From Azorinus chamasolen (lineage: Eukaryota > Mollusca > Bivalvia > Cardiida > Solecurtidae): a stretch of 64,000 nt of DNA. Below are positions 1-11,177 of this stretch, piece after piece (position 1 is the first letter of the stretch; the number at the start of each line of letters is the position of its first letter). The stretch covers positions 78,880,040-78,944,039 of the forward strand of contig OY755246.1 of the NCBI GenBank assembly GCA_963576725.1. The letters are read 5' to 3'. The notes below the pieces were generated by a model. That model ran no database searches. It worked only from the letters and a program-made list of their open reading frames with translations, and had not been told where the DNA came from. The position numbers and the translations under genes were made by a program.

Positions 1-480
1 CATGAAGCTGAACAGTTTGAGGGGTGACATGGCAAGGTCATCCTTCAGGGTCAAAGGTCACCAACTTCAAATTGGCCATAACTTTTGAACCAATTGAGAT
101 AGAGTCTTGATATTTGGTATGCATGTGTATCTCATGAAGCTGCACATTTTGTGGGTTGACATGTCAAGGTCAAGGTCATCTTTCAGGGTCAAATGTCACA
201 GACTTTAACATTGGCCATAACTTTTGAACCAGTAGAGATACAGACTTGATAGTTTGTATATATGTGTTTCTCATTTGGCTGCACAGTTTCAGGGGTGACA
301 TGTCAAGGTCAAGGTCATCTTTGAAGGTCAAAGGTCATTAACATTGGCCATAACGTTTGAACCAGTAGATATACAGCCTTGATACTGGTATGCATGTGTA
401 TCTCATGAAGCTGAACAGTTTGAGGAGTGACATGTCAAGATCAAGGTCATCCTTCAGGGTCAAATTTCATATTGAGGGGG
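1..480. repeat. TGACCTTGACC-type bivalve repeat
   Basis: About two and a half units of roughly 180 bp contain CATGTCAAGGTCAAGGTCAT, CATAACTTTTGAACCAGTAG and CATGTGTATCTCATGAAGCT. Non-coding; the same family recurs at 1860-2343, 34205-35640 and 47430-49030. Confidence 0.9.
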
Positions 481-908
481 CATAGTGTTTCACAAACACA
501 TCTTGTTTTTAGCTGAGCTTAGTATGTTCAGAGGAGTTTTTGTGATCGCCCACCTTCCGGCGTCCCTCCATCTGTCCGTCTGTCTGTCTGTCCATCCGTC
601 AATTACTTTTACTATTAAACGACATCTCTGAAACCACATGGCAGAATGTAACCAAACTTTACAGAAATGATCTTTGCATCATGCTCAATAAAAATTATTA
701 AAAGAATCTGGATTTATGTAGATTTATTAAAATCTTTAAACGTCTCCAAAACCAATGATCAGAATTAAGTTTTATTAGATAGGAATAGTTTTCTTGTGAA
801 CCTCTACAAAACTTGTTAAAATCTCCAGAACTGGTGGTCCAGTTTAAATGGCATTTAGTAGGAATAGTCTCTTGGTGACCTTTTATCAAATCATGTTGAT
901 ATACATTG

Positions 909-1155
909 TTAACCCTTTCCCTGTTCTATGTTTATTACAAATTTCAATACCTACTGAATATTCATGGATAAAAGGTTATTATGAAATATGAAAGGTGGAG
1001 CATTGTAGCCATTTTAGAAAGTAAAGACAGACCTTTGAAATTCTATTGGCAAACAGAGTAGACCCTGATCAGACGGCTCCTCTAGGAGCCGTCTGATCTG
1101 GGTCTGCTCTGTTGGCAAATGTGTGAAAACACGTTTATATGAGGGAAAGGGTTAA
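909..1155 (+). mobile_element. PAL1a element
   Basis: TTAACCCTTTCCCTGTTCTATG to GAGGGAAAGGGTTAA, 247 bp, with the central palindrome around CGGCTCCTCTAGGAGCCG. Stem word GACCCTGATCAGACG on the left, CGTCTGATCTGGGTC on the right. Confidence 0.92.
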
Positions 1156-1402
1156 CTATTTTGAAAACCTTTAAAAACAATTCTCCAAAGCATGTGATCC
1201 AGTTTCAATGATATTTGGTGAGAATAGTTGTCTAGTGACCCTTTATCAAGATTGTTAAAATCATGTTGATATCTCACTAAAACATGGCCATCAGGAGAGG
1301 GGCTAAATTTCCTTATATATCTACAATGTATCTATCTGGGCAACTATTTGCACGGAATCTCGAAACTACCTCTCTCCATTCTTCTTCTTCTCTGTTACTC
1401 AT

Positions 1403-1500
1403 TAGCTTCGCCAATGTTTTTACAGATATCAGCTTCGTTTTAACAATTTATCAAAATTGTTAAAACGAAGCTGATATCTGTAAAAACATTGGCGAAGCTA
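1403..1500. repeat. 98-bp near-perfect palindrome
   Basis: Arms of about 47 bp start TAGCTTCGCCAATGTTTTTA and close AAAAACATTGGCGAAGCTA, with a 2-4-bp centre. The near identity of the arms means it is young or maintained by conversion. Confidence 0.93.
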
Positions 1501-1859
1501 ACTTTCCTTATATGGCTGTAGAAAAAACTTCAAAAACTGGCCCAATTTGAATGGTATTTGGTAGGAATAGTCCTGATGACTATATTGAAAATTAATTAAG
1601 ACTACCATACATTTTGAACAAATTGAATAATCTTCAGCTGACAAAATTAAAATTCATCTCTATCTAGTGCTACAATTCGCAGGTGAGCGATTTAGGGCCA
1701 TCATTGCCCTCTTGTTAAAATGTTGCCATGGTAACCAAATGGTGGGCTCAGATTGGTTGAAAATTAGATTTGTTAAATTTTGCTGAAAATTGGTATAATG
1801 GGGGTATTTGGGTACTCTGAACTAAATCGAAGGTGTTTCGAAAAGTTTGTCAAATCACT

Positions 1860-2343
1860 GACTTTAACATTGGCCATAACTTTTGAACCAGTAGAGATAG
1901 ATACATTTGTACTTGATATTTGGCATGTATGTGTATCTCATGAAGCTGCACATTTTGAGGGGTGAGTTGTCATGGTCAAGATCCTTCAGGGTCAAAGGTC
2001 AGATGTGTGTTTGTCAGCAACTTTAACATTGGGCATAACTTTTAAAAACAATAGAGATAGACTTGATATTTGGCATTCATGTATGTCTCTTGAACGCACA
2101 TAATCGGAGGTGACCTGTTAAGGTCAGCCTTCATGGTCAAAGGCCAGGTATATAGGTCAAATCACTTACTTTCAAACCAATAGATAGAGACTTGATATTT
2201 GACATGTATGTGTATCTCATAAAGCCTCACATTTTGAGTGGTGATATCAATGTCAAGGTCATCCTTCAAGGTCAAAGCACAAATGTATAAGTCAAAGTTT
2301 ACATTTGATATTCTGTGCAGGGAGGGGGGGGGGGGGGGGGGCA
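1860..2343. repeat. TGACCTTGACC-type bivalve repeat
   Basis: Units with TTGGCCATAACTTTTGAACC and TCATCCTTCAAGGTCAAAGC, ending in the poly-G run. Confidence 0.9.
2321..2341. repeat. Poly-G run
   Basis: Run of G with a single A near its start, at the end of a TGACCTTGACC-type repeat. Confidence 0.95.
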
Positions 2344-2589
2344 TAGTGTTGCGTTTCCTTTTCCGTAGATTTATTCAGAGGTAGGTCAAAAGCAGCCTAT
2401 GAGGCAATAGTGTAAATAGCCTTTGAGGGAATGGTGTAAAAAGCCTATGAGGGTATGGGTTAGGGGATAAATAAAACAAGAGCAAAACACATTTTACCTT
2501 TTTATTATTTTTTCTTCACATGTAAGTAAAACCATGGTACTGTACAAAAATGATGATATTCTGTAAAGCTACCACTGTATGAATAAACA

Positions 2590-2775
2590 TGAGTGTCTTT
2601 AAAAGCTGGTGGTAGCTTAATGCAGGATGAAATTAATGCAGAAAGCTCCTGTGAGAATTTTGCACATAAATTATTATACATTAAGCTACCACCTGCTTAC
2701 TAGGCTTACTGCAGAATTATTGTGATGCAGAAAGCTCCTGTGTATGACTCATCCTGCATTAAGCACAACCTATCT
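2590..2775. mobile_element. PAL6 fragments
   Basis: Pieces of the PAL6 family (TGGTAGCTTAATGCAGGATG, AGAAAGCTCCTGTG, CATCCTGCATTAAGC) in mixed order. PAL1 core pieces follow at about 2790-2870 and 2995-3060. Confidence 0.7.
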
Positions 2776-3519
2776 TTAAGACAGAATTAAAGCAAACGGA
2801 GCAGAACCTGATCAGATGGTTCCTACAGGAGCTATCTAATTTGGGTCTACTCTGTTTGCCAAGGGGTTAGGGGTTAAAAGTGTGCAAAGATTTTTTACAG
2901 GGGTTACCTGACTTTCTATAACATACACAGGATGTTTTGGTATTGGTGGAGACTGTAGAGTGGGATCTATTATTATAATTATCATAATCAAACTGAGCAG
3001 GCAATGATCAGATGGCACCTACAGGAGCCGTCTGATCTGGGTCTACTGTTTGCTAAAGCGTGAAAAAGGGTTGTATGATGGTAAGGATTAAAACAAGTCT
3101 TTCTAGAAACTTACCAGGCAACATTTTCTATAGTTGATGATGGAAATGATATTTATAGGTGCATGAGTTACAGAATGTGAACAAATTTACATGAAAAAAC
3201 AAAAATTATATAAAAAAACCCTTCAAGTTTTGTCATGATCTCACTAACACAAGTTTAGAATGCTGTTCATAGTACCATATGGTGGCAGTATTCCAATGTA
3301 GTACTCTCTTGTCTCCATACATACTGCCCCAGGTTAGAAACACTGTTCCAAGTTCTTTGGATTATCACTGCCCGGCATTCAAATCCATATGAATTGTCAC
3401 ACTGTCTTTGAACATCCTTGTTCCACTAAAGTGAATCTCTAGAATACTGTGCAAGTTTTTTTTATTTTTCAATCACAGTTCAACCTCTCTACAATGGCAG
3501 TTTTGTCCTTTTACACATT

Positions 3520-3751
3520 ATAACCCATTATTCCCACTTAGGCTATTTTTAGACCTAACCACTTTGATTAAATCTACCAAAAAGGAGCATTAACTAGAGA
3601 AAAGGAAATTTTCAGAATTGTGTAGTTTTGAAACCATTGTGATAAATAGAGCATTTGCTCCTGTGGAGCAAATGCTCTATTTATCACAATGGTTTCACAA
3701 AGTGACTTTTACAGAAGCGCCAAAAGGTGTCAATATGCAGGAATGGATTAA
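3520..3751 (+). mobile_element. PAL2 element
   Basis: TAACCCATTATTCCCACTTAGG to GGAATGGATTAA. Centre GAGCATTTGCTCCTGTGGAGCAAATGCTC in the GAAACCATTGTGATAAATA stem. It runs into a PAL1 half (to about 3955). Confidence 0.9.
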
Positions 3752-3973
3752 TGCCTTTGCAAACTGGGTAGACCCAGACCAGATGGTTTCTGTAGGAGTC
3801 ATCTGATCAGTCTGCTCTGATAGTTTATGACATACAGGTCTGATTCTACACTTTTTAGTCAAAGTAAAACTTTACATGATAAAAAGGAAGCTAATAAATA
3901 TTCATGATGTTTTTATTTCTTACATGAATATTGAACAGGTAACGTGTTAACTCTTTCCTGATAGAAACCCCCT

Positions 3974-4221
3974 TTAACCATTCGCTTGCTATTCACATCA
4001 ATATACCTACCTGTAAATAGTGAAGACCCATAGGAGACAGCTCCTGCAGGAGCTGTCTCATCAGGGTCTGCACTATTTACAAGTTGATTGTGCAACCAGT
4101 GCACTCCACAGCAGTTATTGCACAGCGAAATACGTGTAAACTGAAGATATATGTAATTATACAAGAGGGCATGGGTAAAGAAGGAGAAATGTACTTTAAA
4201 ATTCAGCAAGTGAAGGGTTTA
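3974..4221 (-). mobile_element. PAL3 element
   Basis: TTAACCATTCGCTTGCT to AGTGAAGGGTTTA. Centre GACAGCTCCTGCAGGAGCTG within TGTAAATAGTGAAGACCC. Confidence 0.9.
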
Positions 4222-4449
4222 CAGAGTAGATACAGATCAGACTCAGGAGCGGTCTGATCAGGGTCTACTTTGTTTGCTTATGAACTTTTGTAGATTCTAC
4301 AGTTTCTTCCATAACTTGTTCATATGCCATTTAAAAAATTGAGCAAATTTATACTTATGGTATTATTATTTCTTCTGATCTGGGTCTTCTCTATTTTCAA
4401 AGGTGTGGAAAAGGGTTTATATGAGGGAAAGTGTTAAACTTTTAGCTGA

Positions 4450-4913
4450 TTAACCCCGTTCCTTAATAGACATTTGTGTAGGAATTGTTTGATTCATAAA
4501 TATTCATCAATTTAACTTTTATAAGGTAAGTATTATTTGAAGGAAATTTTGGCTTTGACAACTGTATGATTAAATCTATATAATTCCATAAGCAAGCAGA
4601 GCAGACCCTGATCAAACGGCTTCTACAGGAGCCGTCTGATTTGGGTCTACTCTGTTTGCAAATACATGTACAGTAAAACCTCTCTATAACGGCCATTAAG
4701 TTATGTTAATTAGTTGGTATTTAGGGCAAGTGACTGCTTAAAGCAAAGTTAAAGTAAAACAATACACCTATAGGAGCGTTCTGTTTTACTTTCACCTTGC
4801 TTTAAGCAGTCCCCTGTCTTTAACACAAAATATTTGATGTAATTTAGTGGGCGTTATAGAGAGGTTTTACTGTACATGAAAAATCATTTATATGAGGGAA
4901 TGTGTTGACCCTT
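4450..4913 (+). mobile_element. PAL1 element interrupted by PAL4
   Basis: The PAL1 left part and core (GCAAGCAGAGCAGACCCTGA...TACTCTGTTTGC) are followed by a PAL4 element at 4669-4874, after which the PAL1 right end TTTATATGAGGGAA resumes. Confidence 0.85.
4669..4874. mobile_element. PAL4 element
   Basis: Inverted ends TACAGTAAAACCTCTCTATA...TATAGAGAGGTTTTACTGTA, 206 bp, flanked by CATG or TA-type duplication. Inner stem GACTGCTTAAAGCAA...GCTTTAAGCAGTC with the apex CACCTATAGGAGCG. The ends resemble pogo/Tigger-type TA-inserting transposons. Confidence 0.9.
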
Positions 4914-5294
4914 GGGCTGATCAATATTCATGTAAGAAATAATGACTGAATACTAATTAGCATACTCTAATTAGACAGCTTCTACATGAACTCTCTGACC
5001 TGGGTCTAGCATGTATACAAATTATCAAAATGCATCTCTGTCCAAAATAATGGGTAAAGTCTCACACATTTGGAACAGAATTTCCTCATTTCTTTTCAAA
5101 CATCTGATCAAGGGTTCTAAGGGTTTAGATCTTGACAAGATATACAGTTACTCAGTGTCTCACAGAAGCCTAGATTAGAAGCGTAAATTTTTATTTCAAG
5201 AATAGCTGCTTTGTATCTCTATAAAATCCTATCTTGTGACCAGTCTCTTAAAAACTGTTTCTTTGAGGTGATTTTTAAAGAACGGTCACCCCTC

Positions 5295-5535
5295 TTAACC
5301 CTTCGCTTGCTGAGTTTTAAAATACATTTCTTCTTCTTCACCCTCGTCCTGTTGTATAATTACATATATCTTCACTGTCTACAATTATTTCTCTCTGTAA
5401 TCACTGCTGTTGCGTGCACTGGTTGCACTATCAACTTGTAAATAGTGCAGACCCTGATCCTACAGGAGCTGTCTCATCTGGATCTTCACTATTTACAGGT
5501 AGGTATATTGACGTGAATAGCAAGCGAAGGGTTAA
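5295..5535 (+). mobile_element. PAL3 element
   Basis: TTAACCCTTCGCTTGCTGAG to TAGCAAGCGAAGGGTTAA. One core arm is shortened (GACCCTGATCCTACAGGAGCTG). Confidence 0.9.
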
Positions 5536-5573
5536 GTGATCACCCAAATGAGGTATAATTCTTTGTCTTAGAG

Positions 5574-5634
5574 GTAGGTGGTAGCTTAAATGCAGGATGA
5601 AAGTTTCACACTGCATTAAGCAACCACCTACCTG
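5574..5634. mobile_element. PAL6 element, short
   Basis: AGGTAGGTGGTAGCTTAAAT...ATTAAGCAACCACCTACCTG inverted arms with a shortened centre. A PAL1 core (5675-5740) and a PAL2 half (5870-6054) follow. Confidence 0.75.
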
Positions 5635-6089
5635 CTTCTAACCATTTCCTTCATGTTAAAGCTTTTCCAAGCCTTTGCAAACAGAGCAGACCCAGATTAG
5701 ATGGCTCCTGTAGCAGACATCTGATCAGGGTCTGCTGTCTATGCTTATAACATGATATAAAACTCCACAGTTTTGTTTTTGTTGGTTTTTATTGAAAATT
5801 CTATATTATAAAATTTCAACTAATAGTCAATAAAATTTCAAACAAAGGTCAAAGACACCAACATTTTCTTCGTTTTGAAACCATTGTGATACACAGAGCA
5901 TTTGCCCCACAGGAGCAAATCCTCTATTTATCATAGTGGTTCTAAAACAACACAGTTTTAAAATTGTCCCTTTTTTCTAGCTAATGCTCCTCTTCAGTAG
6001 ATTTGTTCAAAGAGGTAGGATCTGAAAATAGCCTATGAGAGAATGAGGTTAACAACACCGGTGACTACTCATTCAGACGGGTTGAATTT

Positions 6090-6330
6090 ACAGTTTGGTG
6101 GAATAATGAACAATTTTATAATTATATCAGAGCAACAAATAAAGGTGCATACTCAAATACTAAAATCGTTATTTCTCCACCAAACCCTATGTTGTTACCT
6201 CTTGTTAGAATCGTCTTGAAGAGACGATTCTAAAGAGTGGCAACAACATAGGGTTTGGTGGAGAAATAAAGAAGTTATTGTTGAATATGTTTTAATTTAC
6301 ACATCTTATCTGGACCTCTGTATATCCTAT
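6090..6330. mobile_element. PAL5 element
   Basis: ATAAAGGTGCATACTCAAAT...TTATTTCTCCACCAAACCCT and its inverse AGGGTTTGGTGGAGAAATAA around AATCGTCTTGAAGAGACGATT. It ends about 100 bp before the alternative SCUBE last exon. Confidence 0.85.
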
Positions 6331-6429
6331 GTCTTATCTATACATAAATCATCACAAATTTACCCAAGGCAACTGTTGCCCTTTACCCACCATTTACCCT
6401 GCGGTTTCACTCTTTCATCACTGATTTTT

Positions 6430-6573
6430 TCATGACGACAAAAACTGAATCACTTTTCGACGTAAAAGTTTCAAGAATGATTGTGGAAACACGTCCTTGT
6501 AAACGCTCTCATATAGGATGTAGTTCTCTGGTCGGGCTATGACCTTCATCAGTGTGTTTAACAACTTCCTGTC
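6430..6573 (-). CDS. SCUBE: SCUBE last exon, copy A (alternative terminal exon)
   Basis: An acceptor CACTTATCCAG is followed in phase 0 by 47 codons and TGA. It reads DRKLLNTLMKVIARPENYIL, then YESVYKDVFPQSFLKLLRRK and VIQFLSS. It has the same length, phase and start and end landmarks as copy B, with differences spread along the exon and no stop or frameshift, so it is kept as coding. It lies 7.8 kb downstream of copy B and could be used as a mutually exclusive last exon. A minus-strand AATAAA occurs at 5788-5793; whether it ends this transcript is unknown. A second gene with the rest missing is less likely, since no other duplicated SCUBE exon was seen. Confidence 0.8.
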   Translation of the reverse strand, partial: DRKLLNTLMKVIARPENYILYESVYKDVFPQSFLKLLRRKVIQFLSS

Positions 6574-6645
6574 CTGGATAAGTGAAGCACATGTATTATA
6601 AGCAATTTGACACTACATGTACCTCATACCCCGTAGGTATACCCT

Positions 6646-6887
6646 TTAACCCTTTCCCTGATGAATATTCATGTAGGAAATAATGACATCATGAATATTC
6701 ATTAGATTAATTTGCTATTATAGCTCATGGACACAATTTTTGGTCATGGCAGAAACTGTAAAATCATATCTATATTATATCATAAGCAAACAGAGCAGAC
6801 CTATTCAGACAGCTCCTATAGATCTTGTTTGATCTGGGTCTACTCTGTTTTCACAGGTGTACTTATGGAGTAGATCTAATGGGTTAA
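6646..6887 (+). mobile_element. PAL1b element
   Basis: TTAACCCTTTCCCTGATGAATATTCATG to TAATGGGTTAA, with a core of GCAAACAGAGCAGACC...GGGTCTACTCTG. Confidence 0.88.
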
Positions 6888-6893
6888 TGGCCT

Positions 6894-7130
6894 TACCTGT
6901 TCACTACGCATGTAAGAAATAATGACATCATTAATACGTATAAGATTAAATGTTATAATAGTATATAAATACATGCCCTTTTTACTTAGGCAGAAGCTGT
7001 AGAATCAGATCTATATTATATATCATAAGCAAAACCGAGCCTGATCAGACGGCTCCTATAGAAGCCATTTGATCTGGGTCTACTGTTTTGCAAATGTGTA
7101 AACGGGCATTTACATGAAGATAAGGGTTAA
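6894..7130 (+). mobile_element. PAL1b element, diverged
   Basis: ACGCATGTAAGAAATAATGA to GAAGATAAGGGTTAA; a further PAL1 core (7131-7195) is attached. Confidence 0.82.
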
Positions 7131-7387
7131 TATGCAAACAGAATAGTGCCAGATCAGACAGCTCCTATAGGAGCCATCTGATCAGGGTCTACACAGAATT
7201 CTAACACACCCTGCGCACACATCTACATAAACAAAGAAGGGACGTATCTATGTTTTAAATTCTCAATAAAACACCGCACGCGCTGTAACAGCTTAACGTG
7301 ACGTAATATGACTTCGAAAATTCGTACGACAAGAAACGTAGTGCCGTTGTGGCGGTGCACATTATAGTTAAATTGAAGTGTTAGAAT

Positions 7388-7560
7388 TGAAATAATAAAT
7401 TTATACCAGTGTTTTATCGTGCAATCGAACACGGGTAGTCGATGAGATGCTTATAATTAAATCCCTCGGCCTATCGGCCTCGTGATTTAATTAATACGCA
7501 TCTCAACTCCAACCAGTGTTCGATTGCACGATAAAACACTGGTATGAATTTATTATTTCT
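7388..7560. mobile_element. Foldback element, ~170 bp
   Basis: GAAATAATAAATTTATACCA and GTGTTTTATCGTGCAATCGA recur inverted at the other end (TCGATTGCACGATAAAACAC). Inner pairs are GATGAGATGC/GCATCTCA and CTCGGCCTATCGGCCTCG at the apex. Unrelated to PAL1-PAL9. Confidence 0.88.
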
Positions 7561-8088
7561 TAAGTGATTCTACAGTTTCTGTCGAAAATTCTCTTGTTAA
7601 TGATGCCGTTATCAACATTAATCTTATCAATAATTTTACATAATTTCCTAATAAATATTCATCACTTCATGTGTTAATATTAAACTTATTGAGCAAATTT
7701 GTTTCATCAATTTCCTCCTTGAATCCATGAATATTCATAATAACATCATGAATAATAATTAAATTAATTTGTATGATGGGATATAGACACGGGAATGTTT
7801 GGCCATATCAGTAACTGTAGAATAACATCTATATTATTTCATAAGCAAACAAAACATTGATATGATTCTACAGTTAACCCTTTCTTACTTGCTAACACTT
7901 TTTCACACCATTTCAAACCAAATAGACCCAGATCGGAGCCGTCTCTGATCAGGGTCATCTCTGTTTGCTATTGAACTTATATGCATGTAGATCTGATTCT
8001 ACCGTTTCTGCCAAAGCAATCCTGGTTTCATGTATCATAGAAATTCTTATAATAAGTATCTATGGTGTCATTATTTCTTACTTTAATA

Positions 8089-8331
8089 TTAACAGTTTCG
8101 GCGCCAAATTTCGAATTGTCGTCTGCAATCCAATTTTGTTAAATCATTCGGTAAAATATGGAAATAAGATAAATAAATGCAAATTTCAAAGTAATAAAGC
8201 ACAGATATAGAAATGGAGTTTGAGACAAAAAGTGAAGTCCCTGATCACACGCCACCTATCGGAGCCATCTGATCCGAGTCTGCTCTGTTTGCAAATGCGT
8301 AAAAAGGTGTTTATATGAGGGAAAAGATTAA
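8089..8331. mobile_element. PAL9/PAL1 chimeric element
   Basis: TTAACAGTTTCGGCGCCAAA up to AAAAGTGAAGTCCCTGATCA is the PAL9 half (compare 51377-51616 reversed). From GGAGCCATCTGATC to TATATGAGGGAAAAGATTAA it is a PAL1 half. TTAA stands at both outer ends. Confidence 0.88.
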
Positions 8332-8505
8332 GTGTCTACTCTGTTTGCATATGATATATTATAGATAATATTCTGCCATGGCCAAACATTCCTGTATCCA
8401 TGTGCTGTTATAACAATCTGATTAATATTCATGATGTTATTATTTCTTATATAAATATTCATGGAGCCATGGATTAAAGCTAAACTGGTTACATATGTAT
8501 ATTAA

Positions 8506-8822
8506 TCCCTTCCCTGTTGAATATTCATGTAAATAACAATAACATCATGAATAAATATTACCAGAATTTTTACTATGACATAATCTCTAGGGCTTGGTGC
8601 AAAACTATTCTAACTCATTCACAAAGTGAACCAGTTAGAATAGTTTTGCACCAAGCCCTCGATTATTCTACAGAGGAGTGTTTGGTATTGGTAGAAATGG
8701 TAGAGCCAGGTTTATTACAATTCTTATGCAAACAGAGAAGACCCTGATCTGACAATTATAGGATCCATCTGTCTGCTCTGTTTGCAAAGCCATGAACAGG
8801 TGTTTAAATAAAGGAATGGGTA
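8506..8822 (+). mobile_element. PAL1b element containing PAL7
   Basis: ATTAATCCCTTCCCTGTTGA to AGGAATGGGTAAA, with a reduced core (GACCCTGATCTGACAATTATA). PAL7 is inserted at 8590-8658. Confidence 0.85.
8590..8658. mobile_element. PAL7 hairpin
   Basis: GGGCTTGGTGCAAAACTATT...AATAGTTTTGCACCAAGCCC around ATTCACAAAGTGAA. It consists only of a palindrome. Confidence 0.93.
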
Positions 8823-9102
8823 AATACAAATTTGTTGCTAGCAAAGAGGTTTAACTACAATCGGAGGCCATCTTGAAGAATACATGGTTGGACGGTATTG
8901 AAAACACCAATTTTATTAAAAACAAGCTTTATTCAGTAATATTTCATCCATAACGCAGAAATGAACTAATTTCACCCTAATTACCATAAGTATTCCGAAA
9001 GACGAAGACAAGCAAATACATGTAATGTAGACCCATATTTAACGGGTCCTGAAGTAGCTGTATGAACAGTGTTTTCACTGTCTGCTACTATATCAGTCTA
9101 GT

Positions 9103-9356
9103 TTAACCCTTTCCCTCATATAAACGTGTTTTCACGCATTTGCAAACAGAGTAGACCCAGATCAGACAGCTCCTATAGGAGCCGTCTGATCAGGGTCTGC
9201 TCTGTTTGCTAAAGAAATGGTAGATCTGTTTCTATACTTCCTATAATTGCTATAATGTTCCACCTTCCATATTTAATTATACCTGTAAATGATTTGTCTA
9301 TGAATATTCAGTAGGTAATGAAATGTGTAATAAACACAGAACAGGGAAAGGGTTAA
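9103..9356 (-). mobile_element. PAL1a element
   Basis: TTAACCCTTTCCCTCATATA to ACAGGGAAAGGGTTAA, 254 bp. Core GACCCAGATCAGACAGCTCC / GGAGCCGTCTGATCAGGGTC. Confidence 0.94.
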
Positions 9357-9380
9357 AGTTATCAGAATGGTGCCAAATTG

Positions 9381-9609
9381 ACTTAATCCATTCCCTCATA
9401 AACTATTTTTAGAAACAACCTCTTTGAATAAATCTACCAAAAAGGAGTATTAACTAGAGAAAATAATTTTTTTAGAATGTTGTAGTTTAAAACCATTGTG
9501 ATACATAGATCATTTGCTCCTATAGGAGCAAATGCTCTATCACAATGGTTTCACAATGTGAATTTTATAGAGGCGCAATAATGTGTCACTAGGGGTTTTA
9601 TGTGTTAAT
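9381..9609 (+). mobile_element. PAL2 element
   Basis: TTAATCCATTCCCTCATAAA to GTGTTAATA. Core TTTGCTCCTATAGGAGCAAA. Confidence 0.9.
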
Positions 9610-9783
9610 AGTTCAATTATAAATATGCAATTAATTAATATTCATGATTTAATTATTATTTGGATGAATATTCAAGGAGAAAAGAGTTATTCAGTTTTAC
9701 AAAGGTCATGATGTAGGGAGATTGTGTGTCTGAAAACCGGTAATTCTAGTATGTTAATCCTTTACTGCAAATATATTAGCCTT

Positions 9784-10033
9784 TTAACCCTTCGCTTGCT
9801 GAATTTTAAAATACATTTCTTCTTCTTTACCTATGCCCTGTTGTATATTTACATATATCTTCACTGTGTACAAGTATTTCACTGTGAAATCACTGCTGTG
9901 GAGTGCACTGGTTGCACAATCAACTTGTAAATAGTGCAGACCCTGATGAGACAGCTCCTGCAGGAGCTGTCTCATCTGGGTCTTCACTATTTACAGGCAG
10001 GTATATTGACGTGAATAGCAAGCGAAGGGTTAA
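9784..10033 (+). mobile_element. PAL3 element
   Basis: TTAACCCTTCGCTTGCTGAA to GCAAGCGAAGGGTTAA, 250 bp. Core GACAGCTCCTGCAGGAGCTGTC. A PAL1 core (10040-10110) follows. Confidence 0.94.
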
Positions 10034-10620
10034 TACACAGCAAACCCAGATCAGACAGCTTCCATAGGAGCTCTTATGGAAGCTGTCTGATCTGGGTCTA
10101 CTTTATTTGCTTATGGAATAATAAATATATGACTCCACAGTTTCTGCAATTACTAAAAATTCTTCTGGTCATTTGGCCCAATTCAGCTAATTAATTTTCA
10201 TGACGTCATTTGTTAAAGCATTAACCGAACACAAATATAAATATGAAAAATAGTATAATTATATACTGTATTTATCAAAAACATTATGTCACATAGTTTA
10301 TAGCATCTGCGTAATTACTTCAAACCAGGATAATCATTGTGAACAAAAATACTTAATCCAAACTTGATGTTGCTATGGTTACTGGATGTTGCTATGGTTA
10401 CTGAAACTAACTTGACCTTCTACATTTTGTGCCAGATTCAAAACTGCCCCTTGCACATAATGCGATCATAAAAGTTCAGCTAATTAATATTCATAATCAT
10501 TTATTATATAAATATTCATGAGGTAAATGGTTAATGTAATTATTACATAAATCGGAAATTGTATTTAACCCTTTACCTCATAAATATTCATGAAAGAAAT
10601 TATGACATCATGAATAGTCA

Positions 10621-10911
10621 TTAACCCTTTCCTCCATAAATACGCCTTTCTACCCCTGTGTAAAAGTCACTGTTTTAAACCATTGTGATAAATAGAGCAT
10701 TTGCTCCTTAGGAGCAAATGCTGTATTTATCACAATGGTTTAAAAACTACACAATTCTAATATTTTCGTTTTCTTTAGTTCATGCTCCTTATCACAATGG
10801 TTTCAAAACTACACAATTCTAATATTTTCCTGTTCTTTAGTTAATGCTCCTTTTCGGTAGATTTATTCAAAGAGATTGGGTCTAAAAATAGGCCAAGAGG
10901 GAATGGGTTAA
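10621..10911 (-). mobile_element. PAL2 element with internal duplication
   Basis: TTAACCCTTTCCTCCATAAA to GAGGGAATGGGTTAA. The stretch TATCACAATGGTTTCAAAAC...TAGTTAATGCTCC is present twice. Confidence 0.88.
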
Positions 10912-11177
10912 TTGAAAATTTATACTGATATTTGTACATACTGTACATGGTGTTGTTTGCAATGGTGTCAAAATGTATCCCTATCCGGCAAAGTGTTAAA
11001 TCAGTTTCATTTGCCATAGCAATATTCACAACTTTTTACCAGAAAATAGAATATAAAGGTCAATTTCAGTTGCCATAGCAATATTGTTTGTTATATGATT
11101 TTAAATAAAAAATATAGTTTATATTTTCCAAATGCAGACTAAAAATTAAAAAAATTTGGCAAGAATTTCTTTTAGAA

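Larger units (their letters stand above)
511..1715 (+). repeat. Repeat ending GGTGAGCGA, with nested elements
   Basis: The left end TTTAGCTGAGC...TTTTGTGATCGCCC...TCCGTCTGTCTGTCTG and right end AGGTGAGCGATTTAGGGCCA...CCCTCTTGTT match the ends of the larger copy at 38.3-40.0 kb. A PAL1a element (909-1155) and a long palindrome (1403-1500) are nested in it. Confidence 0.8.
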
